DNA from: JBOGEN01 sp050743265
GTDB taxonomy: Bacteria > Actinomycetota > Actinomycetes > JBOGEN01
DNA length: 38,446 nucleotides
Assembly (NCBI GenBank): GCA_050743265.1
Contig: JBOGEN010000032.1
Span: 1 to 38,446, forward strand
Reading direction: 5' to 3'
Positions 22,224-29,680 of the stretch are shown here, piece after piece. Position numbers and translations under genes: made by a program. The notes under the pieces are model-generated. The model worked only from the letters and a program-made list of their open reading frames with translations, did no database searches and was not told where the DNA came from. Within the stretch, counting starts at the first letter, position 1; every line of letters begins with the position of its first letter.

Positions 22224-23051
22224 GTGCCTCCGCTCCCGCGCCGCCGCACCGTGCAGGTCGTGGCCCACCGGGGGGCCTCCGAGGACGTGCCCGAGCACAC
22301 CCTCGCCGCGTACCGCAAGGCGGTCGAGGACGGCGCCGACGCGCTGGAGTGCGACGTCAGGCTCACCAGCGACGGGGTGCCGGTGTGCGTGCACGACCGG
22401 CGGGTCGACCGCACCTCGGACGGGTCCGGACTGGTCAGCACGCTCGAGCTGGCCGACCTGGCAGCGCTGGACTTCGGCTCGTGGAAGGCGACCTGGGACG
22501 GCCTCGAGGAGACCGAGGCGCCCGACCGTCAGGCGAACCGGGTGCTCACCCTGGAGAGCTTGCTCGCGTACGTCGTGGACTGCGGCCGACCGGTCCAGAT
22601 GGCGATCGAGACCAAGCACCCCACCAGATACGCCGGGCTGGTGGAGCGCCGCGTGGTGGAGGTGCTCGACCGCTTCGGGCTGGGCCACCCCCGGCTGGGG
22701 GAGGCGTCCTCGGTGAGGATCATGAGCTTCTCCTGGCTGGGCCTGCGGCGGGTCAGGGAGCTCGCCCCCAGCCTGGGGACCGTCCACCTGATGGAGCGCG
22801 TCCCGCTGCGGATGCGGGACGGCAGCCTGCCCCGCGGCGTCCTGGCCACCGGGCCGAGCATCGAGATCGTCCGGGCCCACCCGGCGTACGTGGGCCGGGC
22901 CCATCGCCGGGGCCACCAGGTCCACGTATGGACGGTGGACGAGGACGCCGACGTCGACCTGTGCCTCGCGCTCGGGGTGGACGCGATCATCACCAACCGT
23001 CCCGCCGGGGTCAGGGCCCGGCTCGCATCTGCCGGTGCCGTGCGCGGTTGA
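22224..23051 (+). CDS. glycerophosphodiester phosphodiesterase family protein
   Basis: 275 aa TIM-barrel GDPD. Catalytic features present: AHRGASEDVPEHT (His and Glu near residues 14-20), ECDVRLTSDGVPVCVHD (metal ligands near 42 and the second catalytic His near 57), MAIETKHP near 130, and WTVDEDADV near 235. It hydrolyses glycerophosphodiesters to glycerol-3-phosphate and an alcohol. No signal peptide is seen, so it is probably cytoplasmic. Start GTG 22224 lies 6 nt after CAGCAT, a possible variant -10, and lacks a ribosome site. Confidence 0.93.
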   Translation: MPPLPRRRTVQVVAHRGASEDVPEHTLAAYRKAVEDGADALECDVRLTSDGVPVCVHDRRVDRTSDGSGLVSTLELADLAALDFGSWKATWDGLEETEAPDRQANRVLTLESLLAYVVDCGRPVQMAIETKHPTRYAGLVERRVVEVLDRFGLGHPRLGEASSVRIMSFSWLGLRRVRELAPSLGTVHLMERVPLRMRDGSLPRGVLATGPSIEIVRAHPAYVGRAHRRGHQVHVWTVDEDADVDLCLALGVDAIITNRPAGVRARLASAGAVRG

Positions 23052-23219
23052 CCCCCCTGAGAATCGGGCACAGAAGCAGCGAAACTCTGTTCGGAAGTCC
23101 GTGTCTCGGAGGGCGGGTTCGGGAGCGTCCCGCGCGCCCGTTGTCTGCCACCGACGCCATGCCTGGCCGAAGAACCTGAGCGTGGAGTCGGCTGTGGGGC
23201 GGAGGGTCGCACCGAGGGG

Positions 23220-23639
23220 GTGTCTCCCACGGGCTCGGTCATCGTGCCCTACACACCGGCAAGCGTGTCCCGCGTCCGGCGGGAGTTCATGTCGGACGTC
23301 TCACCCGATCTCCCTGACCGCGTCTGCGAGGACGCGGCCCTCGTGCTGTCCGAGCTGCTGAGCAACGCGCTACGACACGCGAGCCCACTGCCGGACGGCA
23401 CGCTCCACGTGCGCTGGGCCTGCCACCCCCCGGGCATCGAGGTGTCCGTGACGGACGGCGGCGCGTCCACTCGGCCGACCCCCCGCCAGCCCTCGCTGTC
23501 CTCCCTCGGCGGACGCGGGCTCGCGATCGTCGGCACGCTCACCGACGACTGGGGCGTGCGGGACAGCGGCGGCGACGTGACCGTGTGGGCACGGGTCGCC
23601 GAACCCGAGCACGCCGGCTCGGCACCGGCCTGCGGGTAG
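23220..23639 (+). CDS. small ATP-binding protein, RsbW-like anti-sigma HATPase
   Basis: 139 aa, a single GHKL ATPase domain: N-box ALVLSELLSNALRHA near residues 40-54, SVTDGG (G1) near 80, and GGRGLAIVGTLTDDWG near 98. Stand-alone HATPase proteins of this size in actinobacteria act as Ser/Thr kinases of anti-anti-sigma factors or bind sigma factors. No sigma factor or STAS partner is adjacent. It could functionally relate to the SpoIIE phosphatase about 4 kb upstream, but that is inference. Start GTG 23220 follows a GAGGG. The 168-bp gap before it shows no gene. Confidence 0.85.
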   Translation: MSPTGSVIVPYTPASVSRVRREFMSDVSPDLPDRVCEDAALVLSELLSNALRHASPLPDGTLHVRWACHPPGIEVSVTDGGASTRPTPRQPSLSSLGGRGLAIVGTLTDDWGVRDSGGDVTVWARVAEPEHAGSAPACG

Positions 23640-23685
23640 GCTCGGCGCACTCACCTGCTCCACCTGTTCGTCCGGAGGCCCGGTC

Positions 23686-24669
23686 ATGGCCCGTGCGCGC
23701 TCGGCCCGTCAGACCTCCCGGCCCGCCGCCCGGCGTGCCGCCACGGGGCCGCCTGCCGGCGCCGACCTGCCCGTCGTGGGGGCGCGCGAGCCCTGCCCGT
23801 GCGGGTCGGGTCGCCGGTACAAGGCCTGCCACGGCCGCGAGGCCGCGCGTCGCGCCGACCAGCTCGTGCGGCGTCCGTTCGAGGGCCTCGCGTCCGAGTG
23901 CGACTGGGTCGCGTTGCGCGAGATCGTCCCGGCGGCGACGACACCGCTGCGGCTCACCGGGGCGTACGCCGACCGCGCCGTCACGCTCGCCACCGTCCTG
24001 CCGATGGCGTGGCCGGCGATGGTGCGCGCGGACCGGGCCGTGTTCGTGGGCCTGCAGGTGCAGGGCTCGTCCGGCGACGTGAGCCGGGACGTCGCGTACG
24101 CCCTGGAGCAGGCACTCGACACCGAGCCCGGCAACCCGGTGGCCGTCGCCGGGCTGCCGGGCCCGGGTGCGCGGCTGCAGGACGTGGTCGATCCCGCCGC
24201 CCCGCTCGAGGTCACCGTGCACGAGGGGTTCGACTTCTGGCTCGAGGGCGTCGAGAACCCCGGCGAGCAGGTGGCCGCGTCCCTGGAGCGGGCCAACGAG
24301 GCCGTCGTACCCACGGTCCGGCTGGTCTCCGTCGAGGCGGCGTACTGGTGCCGCATGCGGGACCGCAACCACCTGCGCTGGGTGCTGGCGGGCGACGAGG
24401 AGCCGCTGCTCGACGCGCTCGCCCGGCTGCGCGTCGCGGGAGTGGACACGGTCGGCGAGGGCAGCAGGTACGTCGGGTCGTTCCGCGCGCACGGCCGGCT
24501 GGTGCCGGTGTGGGACCTCGAGGCGGGTACGCCGGCAGACGACGTCGAGGACCCGGTGGCCGCGTTCGGCGACCGCCTCGCCGAGGCCCTCGCCGAGCCG
24601 CGCGCGCTCACCGAGGAGGAGCGCCGAGTCCGCGCCGGGCTGCTCAGCCGCCAGCTCACGATCCGCTGA
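23686..24669 (+). CDS. DUF5926 family protein with SEC-C zinc motif
   Basis: 327 aa. After a basic N-terminus the SEC-C motif PCPCGSGRRYKACH (C-X-C-X8-C-H, residues about 44-57) should bind zinc. The remainder matches the actinobacterial DUF5926 proteins, with LPMAWPAMVRADR and the FDFWLEG and YWCRMRDRNHLRWVL stretches. Function unknown; SEC-C motifs in SecA mediate contacts with SecB or ribosomes. A good GGAGG lies 7 nt before the ATG. The stop codon is inside a three-copy tandem repeat. Confidence 0.85.
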   Translation: MARARSARQTSRPAARRAATGPPAGADLPVVGAREPCPCGSGRRYKACHGREAARRADQLVRRPFEGLASECDWVALREIVPAATTPLRLTGAYADRAVTLATVLPMAWPAMVRADRAVFVGLQVQGSSGDVSRDVAYALEQALDTEPGNPVAVAGLPGPGARLQDVVDPAAPLEVTVHEGFDFWLEGVENPGEQVAASLERANEAVVPTVRLVSVEAAYWCRMRDRNHLRWVLAGDEEPLLDALARLRVAGVDTVGEGSRYVGSFRAHGRLVPVWDLEAGTPADDVEDPVAAFGDRLAEALAEPRALTEEERRVRAGLLSRQLTIR

Positions 24670-24725
24670 CCGTGTCGGTGACGATCCGCTGACCCGTGTC
24701 CGTCACGAGCCGCTGATGGTCGCGG
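24656..24725. repeat. three-copy tandem repeat over the DUF5926 stop codon
   Basis: Copies at 24656-24678, 24679-24702 and 24703-24725, each beginning TCACGA or TGACGA and containing CCGCTGA. A fourth partial copy follows. The genuine stop is in copy one; copies two and three carry TGA in a different frame. Confidence 0.8.
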
Positions 24726-24781
24726 CCCGTGACCGTGTGGCAACACTCGGGAGAGCCGAGGCGAATAGTGCGGCGGGGGAT

Positions 24782-24809
24782 TTGCCTTGCTGGCGAGAGG
24801 CGCTACCGT
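24782..24809 (+). promoter_or_regulatory. candidate promoter in front of an intergenic hairpin RNA
   Basis: TTGCCT (24782-24787), 16 bp, TACCGT (24804-24809). The predicted start, near 24816, falls on the first base of a perfect 12-bp stem rather than on a gene. Confidence 0.45.
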
Positions 24810-24815
24810 AATCGG

Positions 24816-24882
24816 TGCCCGAGCGCTGCTGTTTCCCCCGTCGGTAGCGCTCGGGCATCTCTGTGCCCGGCCGCGTGCGGGC
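24816..24882 (+). ncRNA. candidate small structured RNA, or bidirectional terminator
   Basis: Perfect 12-bp inverted repeat TGCCCGAGCGCT (24816-24827) and AGCGCTCGGGCA (24846-24857) with an 18-nt loop containing UUUCCCCC. A second hairpin GCCCG/CGGGC lies at 24865-24882. A -35/-10 pair lies immediately upstream, so the hairpin could sit at the 5' end of a short RNA running toward and antisense to the 3' end of arcA. It sits between the convergent DUF5926 gene and arcA, so a shared terminator is the simpler alternative. Confidence 0.4.
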
Positions 24883-24893
24883 TCCCGCTCCCG

Positions 24894-26102
24894 CTAGGGG
24901 GTGGCGGCCGGCGTCGGGGCCCGGGTGATCGGGCAGGACATGCACCGCGGCCCGCCCCGCCCGCTGCCCAGCTCGCTGCCGGCGATCGCGACGACCTCGA
25001 TGCCCGCCTCCTCGAGCTGCGCGTTCGTCTCGACGTTCCGCTCGTAGGCCACGCAGACCCGGGGCGCGATCGCGAGCGTGTTGTTGCCGTCGTCCCACTG
25101 CTCGCGCTCCGCCGTGACCGGGTCGAGCCCGGTGTCGATCACCCGGAGCGTGTCGATGCGCATCGCCTTCGCGGCCGCCACGAGGAACGGCTCGGGACCC
25201 TCGACGCGGATCTCGCCGCCCTCGTCCGGCGTCATCGTGTACGCCTCGAGCGTGTCGGCGACGTTCGGGTACATCACCACCGCGTCGGTGTCGACCATCG
25301 TGCACACGGTGTCGAGGTGCATGGTGGCCCGCTCCTGGGCGATCGGGACCGCGAGCACCGCGTGCGTGAGATCGTCGGCGAACGCACGCCGTGCCAGCCG
25401 CTCCGCACCCGCCGGGGTCGTCCGCTCCCCGGTGCCGACCGCGATCACGCCCGGGCCCATGAGCAGCACGTCGCCGCCCTCGAGCGGCTCGAGGTCGGGC
25501 CCGTACAGGTGCAGCGTCCCGGCGAACCGTGGGTGGTGCGTGTAGATCGCCTCCATGAGCGCCGTCTCCCTCACACGGGCCGGCATCGCGAGGCTGGTCA
25601 CAGCGACCTGGCTGCCCACCCACACGCTCGAGTCGCGGGTGAACAGCAGGTTCGGCAGGGGGTCGACGACGAAGTCGCCGGGGTCCATCAGCCGGTACGC
25701 CAGCCCGCGCCCCGACCGCAGCTCCCCGTGGGCCAGTCCGGCGGTCAGCACGGACGCAAGGTCGTCCGAGTGCAGCCCGTGCAGGTACGCGCCGACGACT
25801 TCGCGTAGCGACGACCCGAGCCGGCGGTCGGCGAGCACGGACGCGATGCTCTGCTCCCGTGCCGCCTGCACGGTGAGCGCCCCGGCGAGCAGGTCGGTCA
25901 GGTACAGCACCTCCACGCCGCGAGCGCGCAGCGCCGCCGCGAACGCGTCGTGCTCGTCCTGCGCCCGGCCGATCCACGGGATGCCGTCGAACAGCAGCTT
26001 GTCGTTGTTGCGCGGCGTGAGCCGTTTCAGCTCGGGACCCGGGCGGTGCAGCATCACCGTGCGCAGGTGCCCGACCTCACTGTCGACCCCGTGGGTGGCC
26101 AT
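24894..26102 (-). CDS. arcA: arginine deiminase
   Basis: 402 aa, the normal length. Arginine deiminase hydrolyses arginine to citrulline and ammonia. Visible active-site motifs: FTRDSSVW near residue 160, EGGDVLLMG near 216, MHLDTVCTMVD with the catalytic His near 264, and the C-terminal nucleophile Cys in GGPRCMSCP about 12 residues from the end. The usual partners (ornithine carbamoyltransferase, carbamate kinase, antiporter) are not in the window, so it is either a solitary gene or an unlinked pathway. ATG 26102 is 6 nt after TACCCT and lacks a ribosome site. Confidence 0.95.
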   Translation of the reverse strand: MATHGVDSEVGHLRTVMLHRPGPELKRLTPRNNDKLLFDGIPWIGRAQDEHDAFAAALRARGVEVLYLTDLLAGALTVQAAREQSIASVLADRRLGSSLREVVGAYLHGLHSDDLASVLTAGLAHGELRSGRGLAYRLMDPGDFVVDPLPNLLFTRDSSVWVGSQVAVTSLAMPARVRETALMEAIYTHHPRFAGTLHLYGPDLEPLEGGDVLLMGPGVIAVGTGERTTPAGAERLARRAFADDLTHAVLAVPIAQERATMHLDTVCTMVDTDAVVMYPNVADTLEAYTMTPDEGGEIRVEGPEPFLVAAAKAMRIDTLRVIDTGLDPVTAEREQWDDGNNTLAIAPRVCVAYERNVETNAQLEEAGIEVVAIAGSELGSGRGGPRCMSCPITRAPTPAATP

Positions 26103-26108
26103 GTCGGG

Positions 26109-26114
26109 AGGGTA
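26109..26114 (-). promoter_or_regulatory. -10 element (TACCCT), leaderless-type promoter of arcA
   Basis: TACCCT on the minus strand ends 6 nt before the ATG at 26102. Confidence 0.5.
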
Positions 26115-26140
26115 GCCCCGGCGACGGCCCCCGTACCGGG

Positions 26141-26788
26141 TCACAGGGTGAGCGCCTCGTACGCCGTGACGACGGCCAGCACGGCGAAGAGCACGCCCGC
26201 CGTGCGCTGGATCCACACCAGCGGGAGGACCCGCGACAGCGTCCGTCCGGCCAGGACGGCCAGCGCGGCCACGGTGGCCAGAGCGACCCACGCCCCCACG
26301 AACACGGACACCGGTTCGGCGTACCGGGCGGCAAGCCCCGCGGTCAGCAGCTGGGACAGGTCGCCCCACTCGGCGGTGAAGAGCACGAGGAAGCAGGTGA
26401 CCGCCGCCCGCGGTCCTGCCCGCAGGGTGGGGTCGCCCACCGCGCGGTCGCCCACCGCGCGGTCGCCCACGGCACGGTCGCCCACGCCGGGCTGGTCATG
26501 GTCGACGCCGTCCTCCTCGGGCCCACCGTGGCCGCGGAGCAGGACGACCGCGCCGACCGCGAACAGCACCGCGACCACGGCCAGGACCGGCTGGCGCGGC
26601 AACAGCGAGACCAGCCCGCCCGCGGTGACCGCCACCGCGGTCTGGACGGCGAAGGCCGCGGCGACGCCCGTCCAGACGGTGAGGGGGCGGTAGCGGGTCG
26701 ACAGGACGAGGGTCGCGACGAACGTTTTGTCCGGCAGCTCGGCCGGGAAGACGAGCGCGAAGACCTGCACCTCCAACGGAAGATCCAT
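26141..26788 (-). CDS. TMEM165/GDT1 (UPF0016) family membrane transporter
   Basis: 215 aa with six hydrophobic segments in two repeats of three. Each repeat opens with the family E-X-G-D-X-(S/T) motif in modified form: AELPDKT near residue 17 and AEWGDLSQ near residue 140. Members move Mn2+ or Ca2+, usually outward, in exchange for protons. The cytoplasmic linker (about residues 90-120) is Asp/Gly-rich and contains a DNA minisatellite giving repeated AVGDR. I looked for a yybP-ykoY manganese riboswitch upstream and saw none. It is divergent from the asparagine synthase gene. Confidence 0.85.
   Translation of the reverse strand: MDLPLEVQVFALVFPAELPDKTFVATLVLSTRYRPLTVWTGVAAAFAVQTAVAVTAGGLVSLLPRQPVLAVVAVLFAVGAVVLLRGHGGPEEDGVDHDQPGVGDRAVGDRAVGDRAVGDPTLRAGPRAAVTCFLVLFTAEWGDLSQLLTAGLAARYAEPVSVFVGAWVALATVAALAVLAGRTLSRVLPLVWIQRTAGVLFAVLAVVTAYEALTL
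26431..26485. repeat. 15-bp in-frame minisatellite in the GDT1 linker
   Basis: About 3.7 copies of GGTCGCCCACCGCGC. On the coding strand each adds five residues (AVGDR), lengthening the loop between the two halves of the transporter without shifting frame. Confidence 0.85.
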
Positions 26789-26890
26789 CCCGGTCAGTCT
26801 CTCCTGCCCCGCCCACCTCTCCGGCGCCGGTCGGGTGACCCGTCGTCGCAGGTCAGGCGAGGTCCACCGTGGCGTGCGGCGACGGTCGCG

Positions 26891-26896
26891 TACACT
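26891..26896 (+). promoter_or_regulatory. -10 element (TACACT) of the asparagine synthase gene
   Basis: TACACT predicts a start near 26902 and a leader of about 33 nt. A weak GAGGA lies 12 nt before the ATG. No convincing -35. Confidence 0.4.
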
Positions 26897-26934
26897 GGGT
26901 AACTACAGCGACCGACCGAGGACGTGACTCCCGC

Positions 26935-28467
26935 ATGTGCGGCATCGCCGCTCTGTCCTGTTCGTGCCCCTCTGACAGCCCTGCCGACCACGACGGAGGT
27001 ACCGACGCCGACGCGGAGCCCGCACTACGGGCCGCGCTCGACCGGCTCGCCCACCGCGGACCCGACGGTACGGGCATCCACCACACCGACGACCCGGACG
27101 GCGGGCTGCTGCTCGGCCACCGGCGGCTCGCGATCATCGACCCGGCCCTCGGGCGCCAGCCCCTTGTCGCGCCGGACGGCGCCGCGCTCGTCGCGAACGG
27201 CATGATCTACAACGACCGGGCGCTGCGACAGCAGTTGGCCCACGAGCCCTACGTGACCGGCAGCGACTCGGAGTCGATCCTGCACCTGCTGCGCCGGGAG
27301 GGCCCCGAGGCGGTGTCCCGGCTCGACGGCATGTTCGGCTTCGTGTACGCCGACGGCGACCGCGTCATCGCGGCACGCGACCCCCTGGGCATCAAGCCGC
27401 TCTACCGGTTCCGGATCGGCGGCCGTGAGGGGTTCGCCAGCGAGGTCAAGGCGTTCGACGGCGTGGCGGACGAGGTGGAGGAGTTCCCGCCCGGCCACGT
27501 GTACGACACCGAGGGCGGTCTCCGCCCGTACTACCGGGTGCCCGAGCCGCAGGACCCGTCCACGCCACCGGACAAGGCCGTGGCCGAGCTCCGTGAGGTA
27601 CTCGAGGCGGCGGTGGTCAAGCGGCTGCGCAGCGACGTCCCCCTCGGCTGCCTGCTCTCGGGTGGGCTCGACAGCTCCCTGATCGCCGCCCTGGCGAGTC
27701 AACACGTCGAGCAGCTCCACACGTTCGCCGTCGGGCTCGAGGGCAGCCCCGACCTCGCCGCGGCGCGCCACGTCTCGGCACACCTGGGCACCGCGCACCA
27801 CGAGCTCGTCATGACGCCCGCCGACGTCCGCGCCGCCGTCCCGGAGGCGCTGTGGCACCTCGAGTCCGCGGACGTCGACCTCGTGCGCTCGGCGGTGGGC
27901 ACCTGGCTGGTCATGGAGTTCGCCTCGCGGCACGTCACCGTCGTGCTCACCGGCGAGGGCGCCGACGAGCTGTTCGCCGGCTACGGCTACTACGGCGACT
28001 ACGCGGACCCGGCGCAGCTGCAGGCCGAGCTGCACCGCTCGATCACCGGCATGCACGACGTCAACCTGCAGCGGGTCGACCGGATGTCGATGGCGCACGG
28101 GGTCGAGGCGCGCGTCCCGTTCCTCGACGTGAGCGTCGTGGACGTCGCGATGCGGACGCCGCCGGCGCTCAAGCAGCGCGACCCGCGCACCGGGCGGCCC
28201 GCCCCGAAGTGGGTGCTCCGCGCTGTCGCGGACGGCCTGCTGCCGGAGGAGGTCGTGTGGCGTCCGAAGGCCCAGTTCGACGAGGGCAGTGGCCTCGCCG
28301 ACCTGCTGCCGCGGATGGCCGGCCCGGCCACAGGGGACGTGCGCGCCGACCGGGCGCGGGAGGGCCGGCGCTACCGCGCCCTGCTGTCCGAGCAGTTCGC
28401 GCGGCCCGACCTCGTCCTGCAGGTCGCCGGGACGTGGGCCAGCGACCGGCTGGCCGCCGCGGGCTGA
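26935..28467 (+). CDS. asnB: asparagine synthase, glutamine-hydrolysing
   Basis: 510 aa, close to E. coli AsnB in length and order. The N-terminal glutaminase begins MCGI, so Cys2 is the nucleophile after Met removal, with HRGPDG near residue 42 and the DGMFGF motif near 137. The synthase half has the PP-loop LLSGGLDSS near residue 240 that binds ATP, and TGEGADELFAGYGYY near 340. It makes asparagine from aspartate, ATP and glutamine. Start ATG 26935 is fixed by the need for Cys2. It faces larC, with 10 bp between the stops. Confidence 0.93.
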   Translation: MCGIAALSCSCPSDSPADHDGGTDADAEPALRAALDRLAHRGPDGTGIHHTDDPDGGLLLGHRRLAIIDPALGRQPLVAPDGAALVANGMIYNDRALRQQLAHEPYVTGSDSESILHLLRREGPEAVSRLDGMFGFVYADGDRVIAARDPLGIKPLYRFRIGGREGFASEVKAFDGVADEVEEFPPGHVYDTEGGLRPYYRVPEPQDPSTPPDKAVAELREVLEAAVVKRLRSDVPLGCLLSGGLDSSLIAALASQHVEQLHTFAVGLEGSPDLAAARHVSAHLGTAHHELVMTPADVRAAVPEALWHLESADVDLVRSAVGTWLVMEFASRHVTVVLTGEGADELFAGYGYYGDYADPAQLQAELHRSITGMHDVNLQRVDRMSMAHGVEARVPFLDVSVVDVAMRTPPALKQRDPRTGRPAPKWVLRAVADGLLPEEVVWRPKAQFDEGSGLADLLPRMAGPATGDVRADRAREGRRYRALLSEQFARPDLVLQVAGTWASDRLAAAG

Positions 28468-28477
28468 CGGCAGCGGC

Positions 28478-29680
28478 TCACCCGGGCCAGCCAGCCTGGT
28501 GGACGGCCGCGGTGGCCGCGGCGAGCACCGCCTTCACCGGACGCCCCAGGGCTGCCGCGGCCGCGGCGACGTCCTCGTACTCGGGCTGCACGTTGACGAC
28601 GACACCATCGAGCAGTGCCGCCTTCACCCGGACCGGCTGGCCGTCGACCTCGACGGTGCGCTCCTCCCGGGCCAGCGCCCGCTTGGTCACCTCGGTCTCG
28701 CGCAGCCCGATCGACGAGGTCTGGGTGAACACGATCGCCCGGATCGCCGCGACGTCCGGCCGGGGGGCGAGCACCGACAGCGTGTGGGCGGGGCGGCCCT
28801 TCTTCATGAGGATCGGGGTGAGCCACGCGTCCGAGGCGCCCGCGTCCAGCAGGGCCGCGAGCACCGGCGGCCACAGCCGGGGGTCGAGGTCGTCCACGTT
28901 CGCCTCGACGAGCACCTCGTCGGCCGGCTCCGGGCCCTCGTCCATCGCGGACAACGGCTCCCCCAGCACCACCCGCAGCAGGTTGGGCACCTCGTCCAGG
29001 TCACGGCTGCCCGCGCCTTGGCCCGACCCGCTGATCCGCATCGGCGGCAGCGGCCCCCACGTCCGGACGGTCGCCGCGAGCAGCGCGGCCCCGGTCGGGG
29101 TGCACATCTCGTACGGCGCCTCGCCGGCGTAGACCGGGGCGCTCACCTCGGCGAAGAGGGCGACCACCGCCGGCGGCGGCACCGGGAGCAGCCCGTGCTC
29201 GCTGCGGGTCATGCCCGAGCCGACCGCGACCGGGGACGCGACCGCGTCCCGGACGCCGAGGTGCGCGAGCCCCGCGCACGCGCCGACCACGTCCGCGAGC
29301 GCGTCCAGGGCGCCGACCTCGTGGAAGTGGACCTGCTCCGGGCTCGTCCGGTGGGCCTCGGCCTCGGCGCGGGCGAGCCGTCCGAACACGTCGAGGGCCC
29401 GGGTACGGACCGGGTCGTCGAGGTCCGCGTCGGAGAGCAGCCGGCGGACCTCCCCCCACGTCCGTACGACGTTCGTGCGAGGCGCCTGGACGTGGACGCG
29501 GGTCGCCGCGGTCCCGTGCCGGACGACCGGCTCGGCGACCAGGCGGACCCGTTCCACCCCGACCGCGTCCACGGCCTTCTGCATCACCGCGAGCGGGACG
29601 CCCGCGTCCGCCAGGGCGCCGAGCAGCATGTCGCCGCTGGCCCCGGCCCGGCAGTCGAACCACGCGAGCACGGCGGTCAC
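28478..29680 (-). CDS. larC: nickel-pincer cofactor cyclometallase
   Basis: 400 aa. LarC inserts nickel into the P2TMN precursor, the last step of nickel-pincer nucleotide synthesis, with CTP. Family marks: WFDCRAGASGDMLLGAL at the N-terminus, HFHEVGALDALADVVG near residue 112, and the C-terminal EANVDDLDPRLW and SDAWLTPILMKKGRP regions. In some bacteria the gene is split by a programmed frameshift; here it is one open frame. GTG 29680 overlaps the larB stop (GTGA), so the pair is coupled. A nickel enzyme using the cofactor (LarA or a homolog) and LarE must be elsewhere. Confidence 0.93.
   Translation of the reverse strand: MTAVLAWFDCRAGASGDMLLGALADAGVPLAVMQKAVDAVGVERVRLVAEPVVRHGTAATRVHVQAPRTNVVRTWGEVRRLLSDADLDDPVRTRALDVFGRLARAEAEAHRTSPEQVHFHEVGALDALADVVGACAGLAHLGVRDAVASPVAVGSGMTRSEHGLLPVPPPAVVALFAEVSAPVYAGEAPYEMCTPTGAALLAATVRTWGPLPPMRISGSGQGAGSRDLDEVPNLLRVVLGEPLSAMDEGPEPADEVLVEANVDDLDPRLWPPVLAALLDAGASDAWLTPILMKKGRPAHTLSVLAPRPDVAAIRAIVFTQTSSIGLRETEVTKRALAREERTVEVDGQPVRVKAALLDGVVVNVQPEYEDVAAAAAALGRPVKAVLAAATAAVHQAGWPG

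Noticed and set aside
23052..23219. Small gene or sigma-B-type promoter before the HATPase gene
   Set aside because: Open frames here lack coding bias and no GTTT/GGGTA-type pair with proper spacing was found.
24670..24893. Known 6C RNA
   Set aside because: Only five consecutive C in one loop and no second C-rich loop, and the neighbours differ from the usual 6C context. Kept only as an unnamed hairpin RNA candidate.
26431..26485. Possible CRISPR-like array
   Set aside because: The 15-bp units are contiguous with no spacers and stay in frame within the transporter gene.
26789..26868. yybP-ykoY manganese riboswitch in front of the GDT1 transporter
   Set aside because: The gap is too short, and I could not find the conserved loop sequences of that class.
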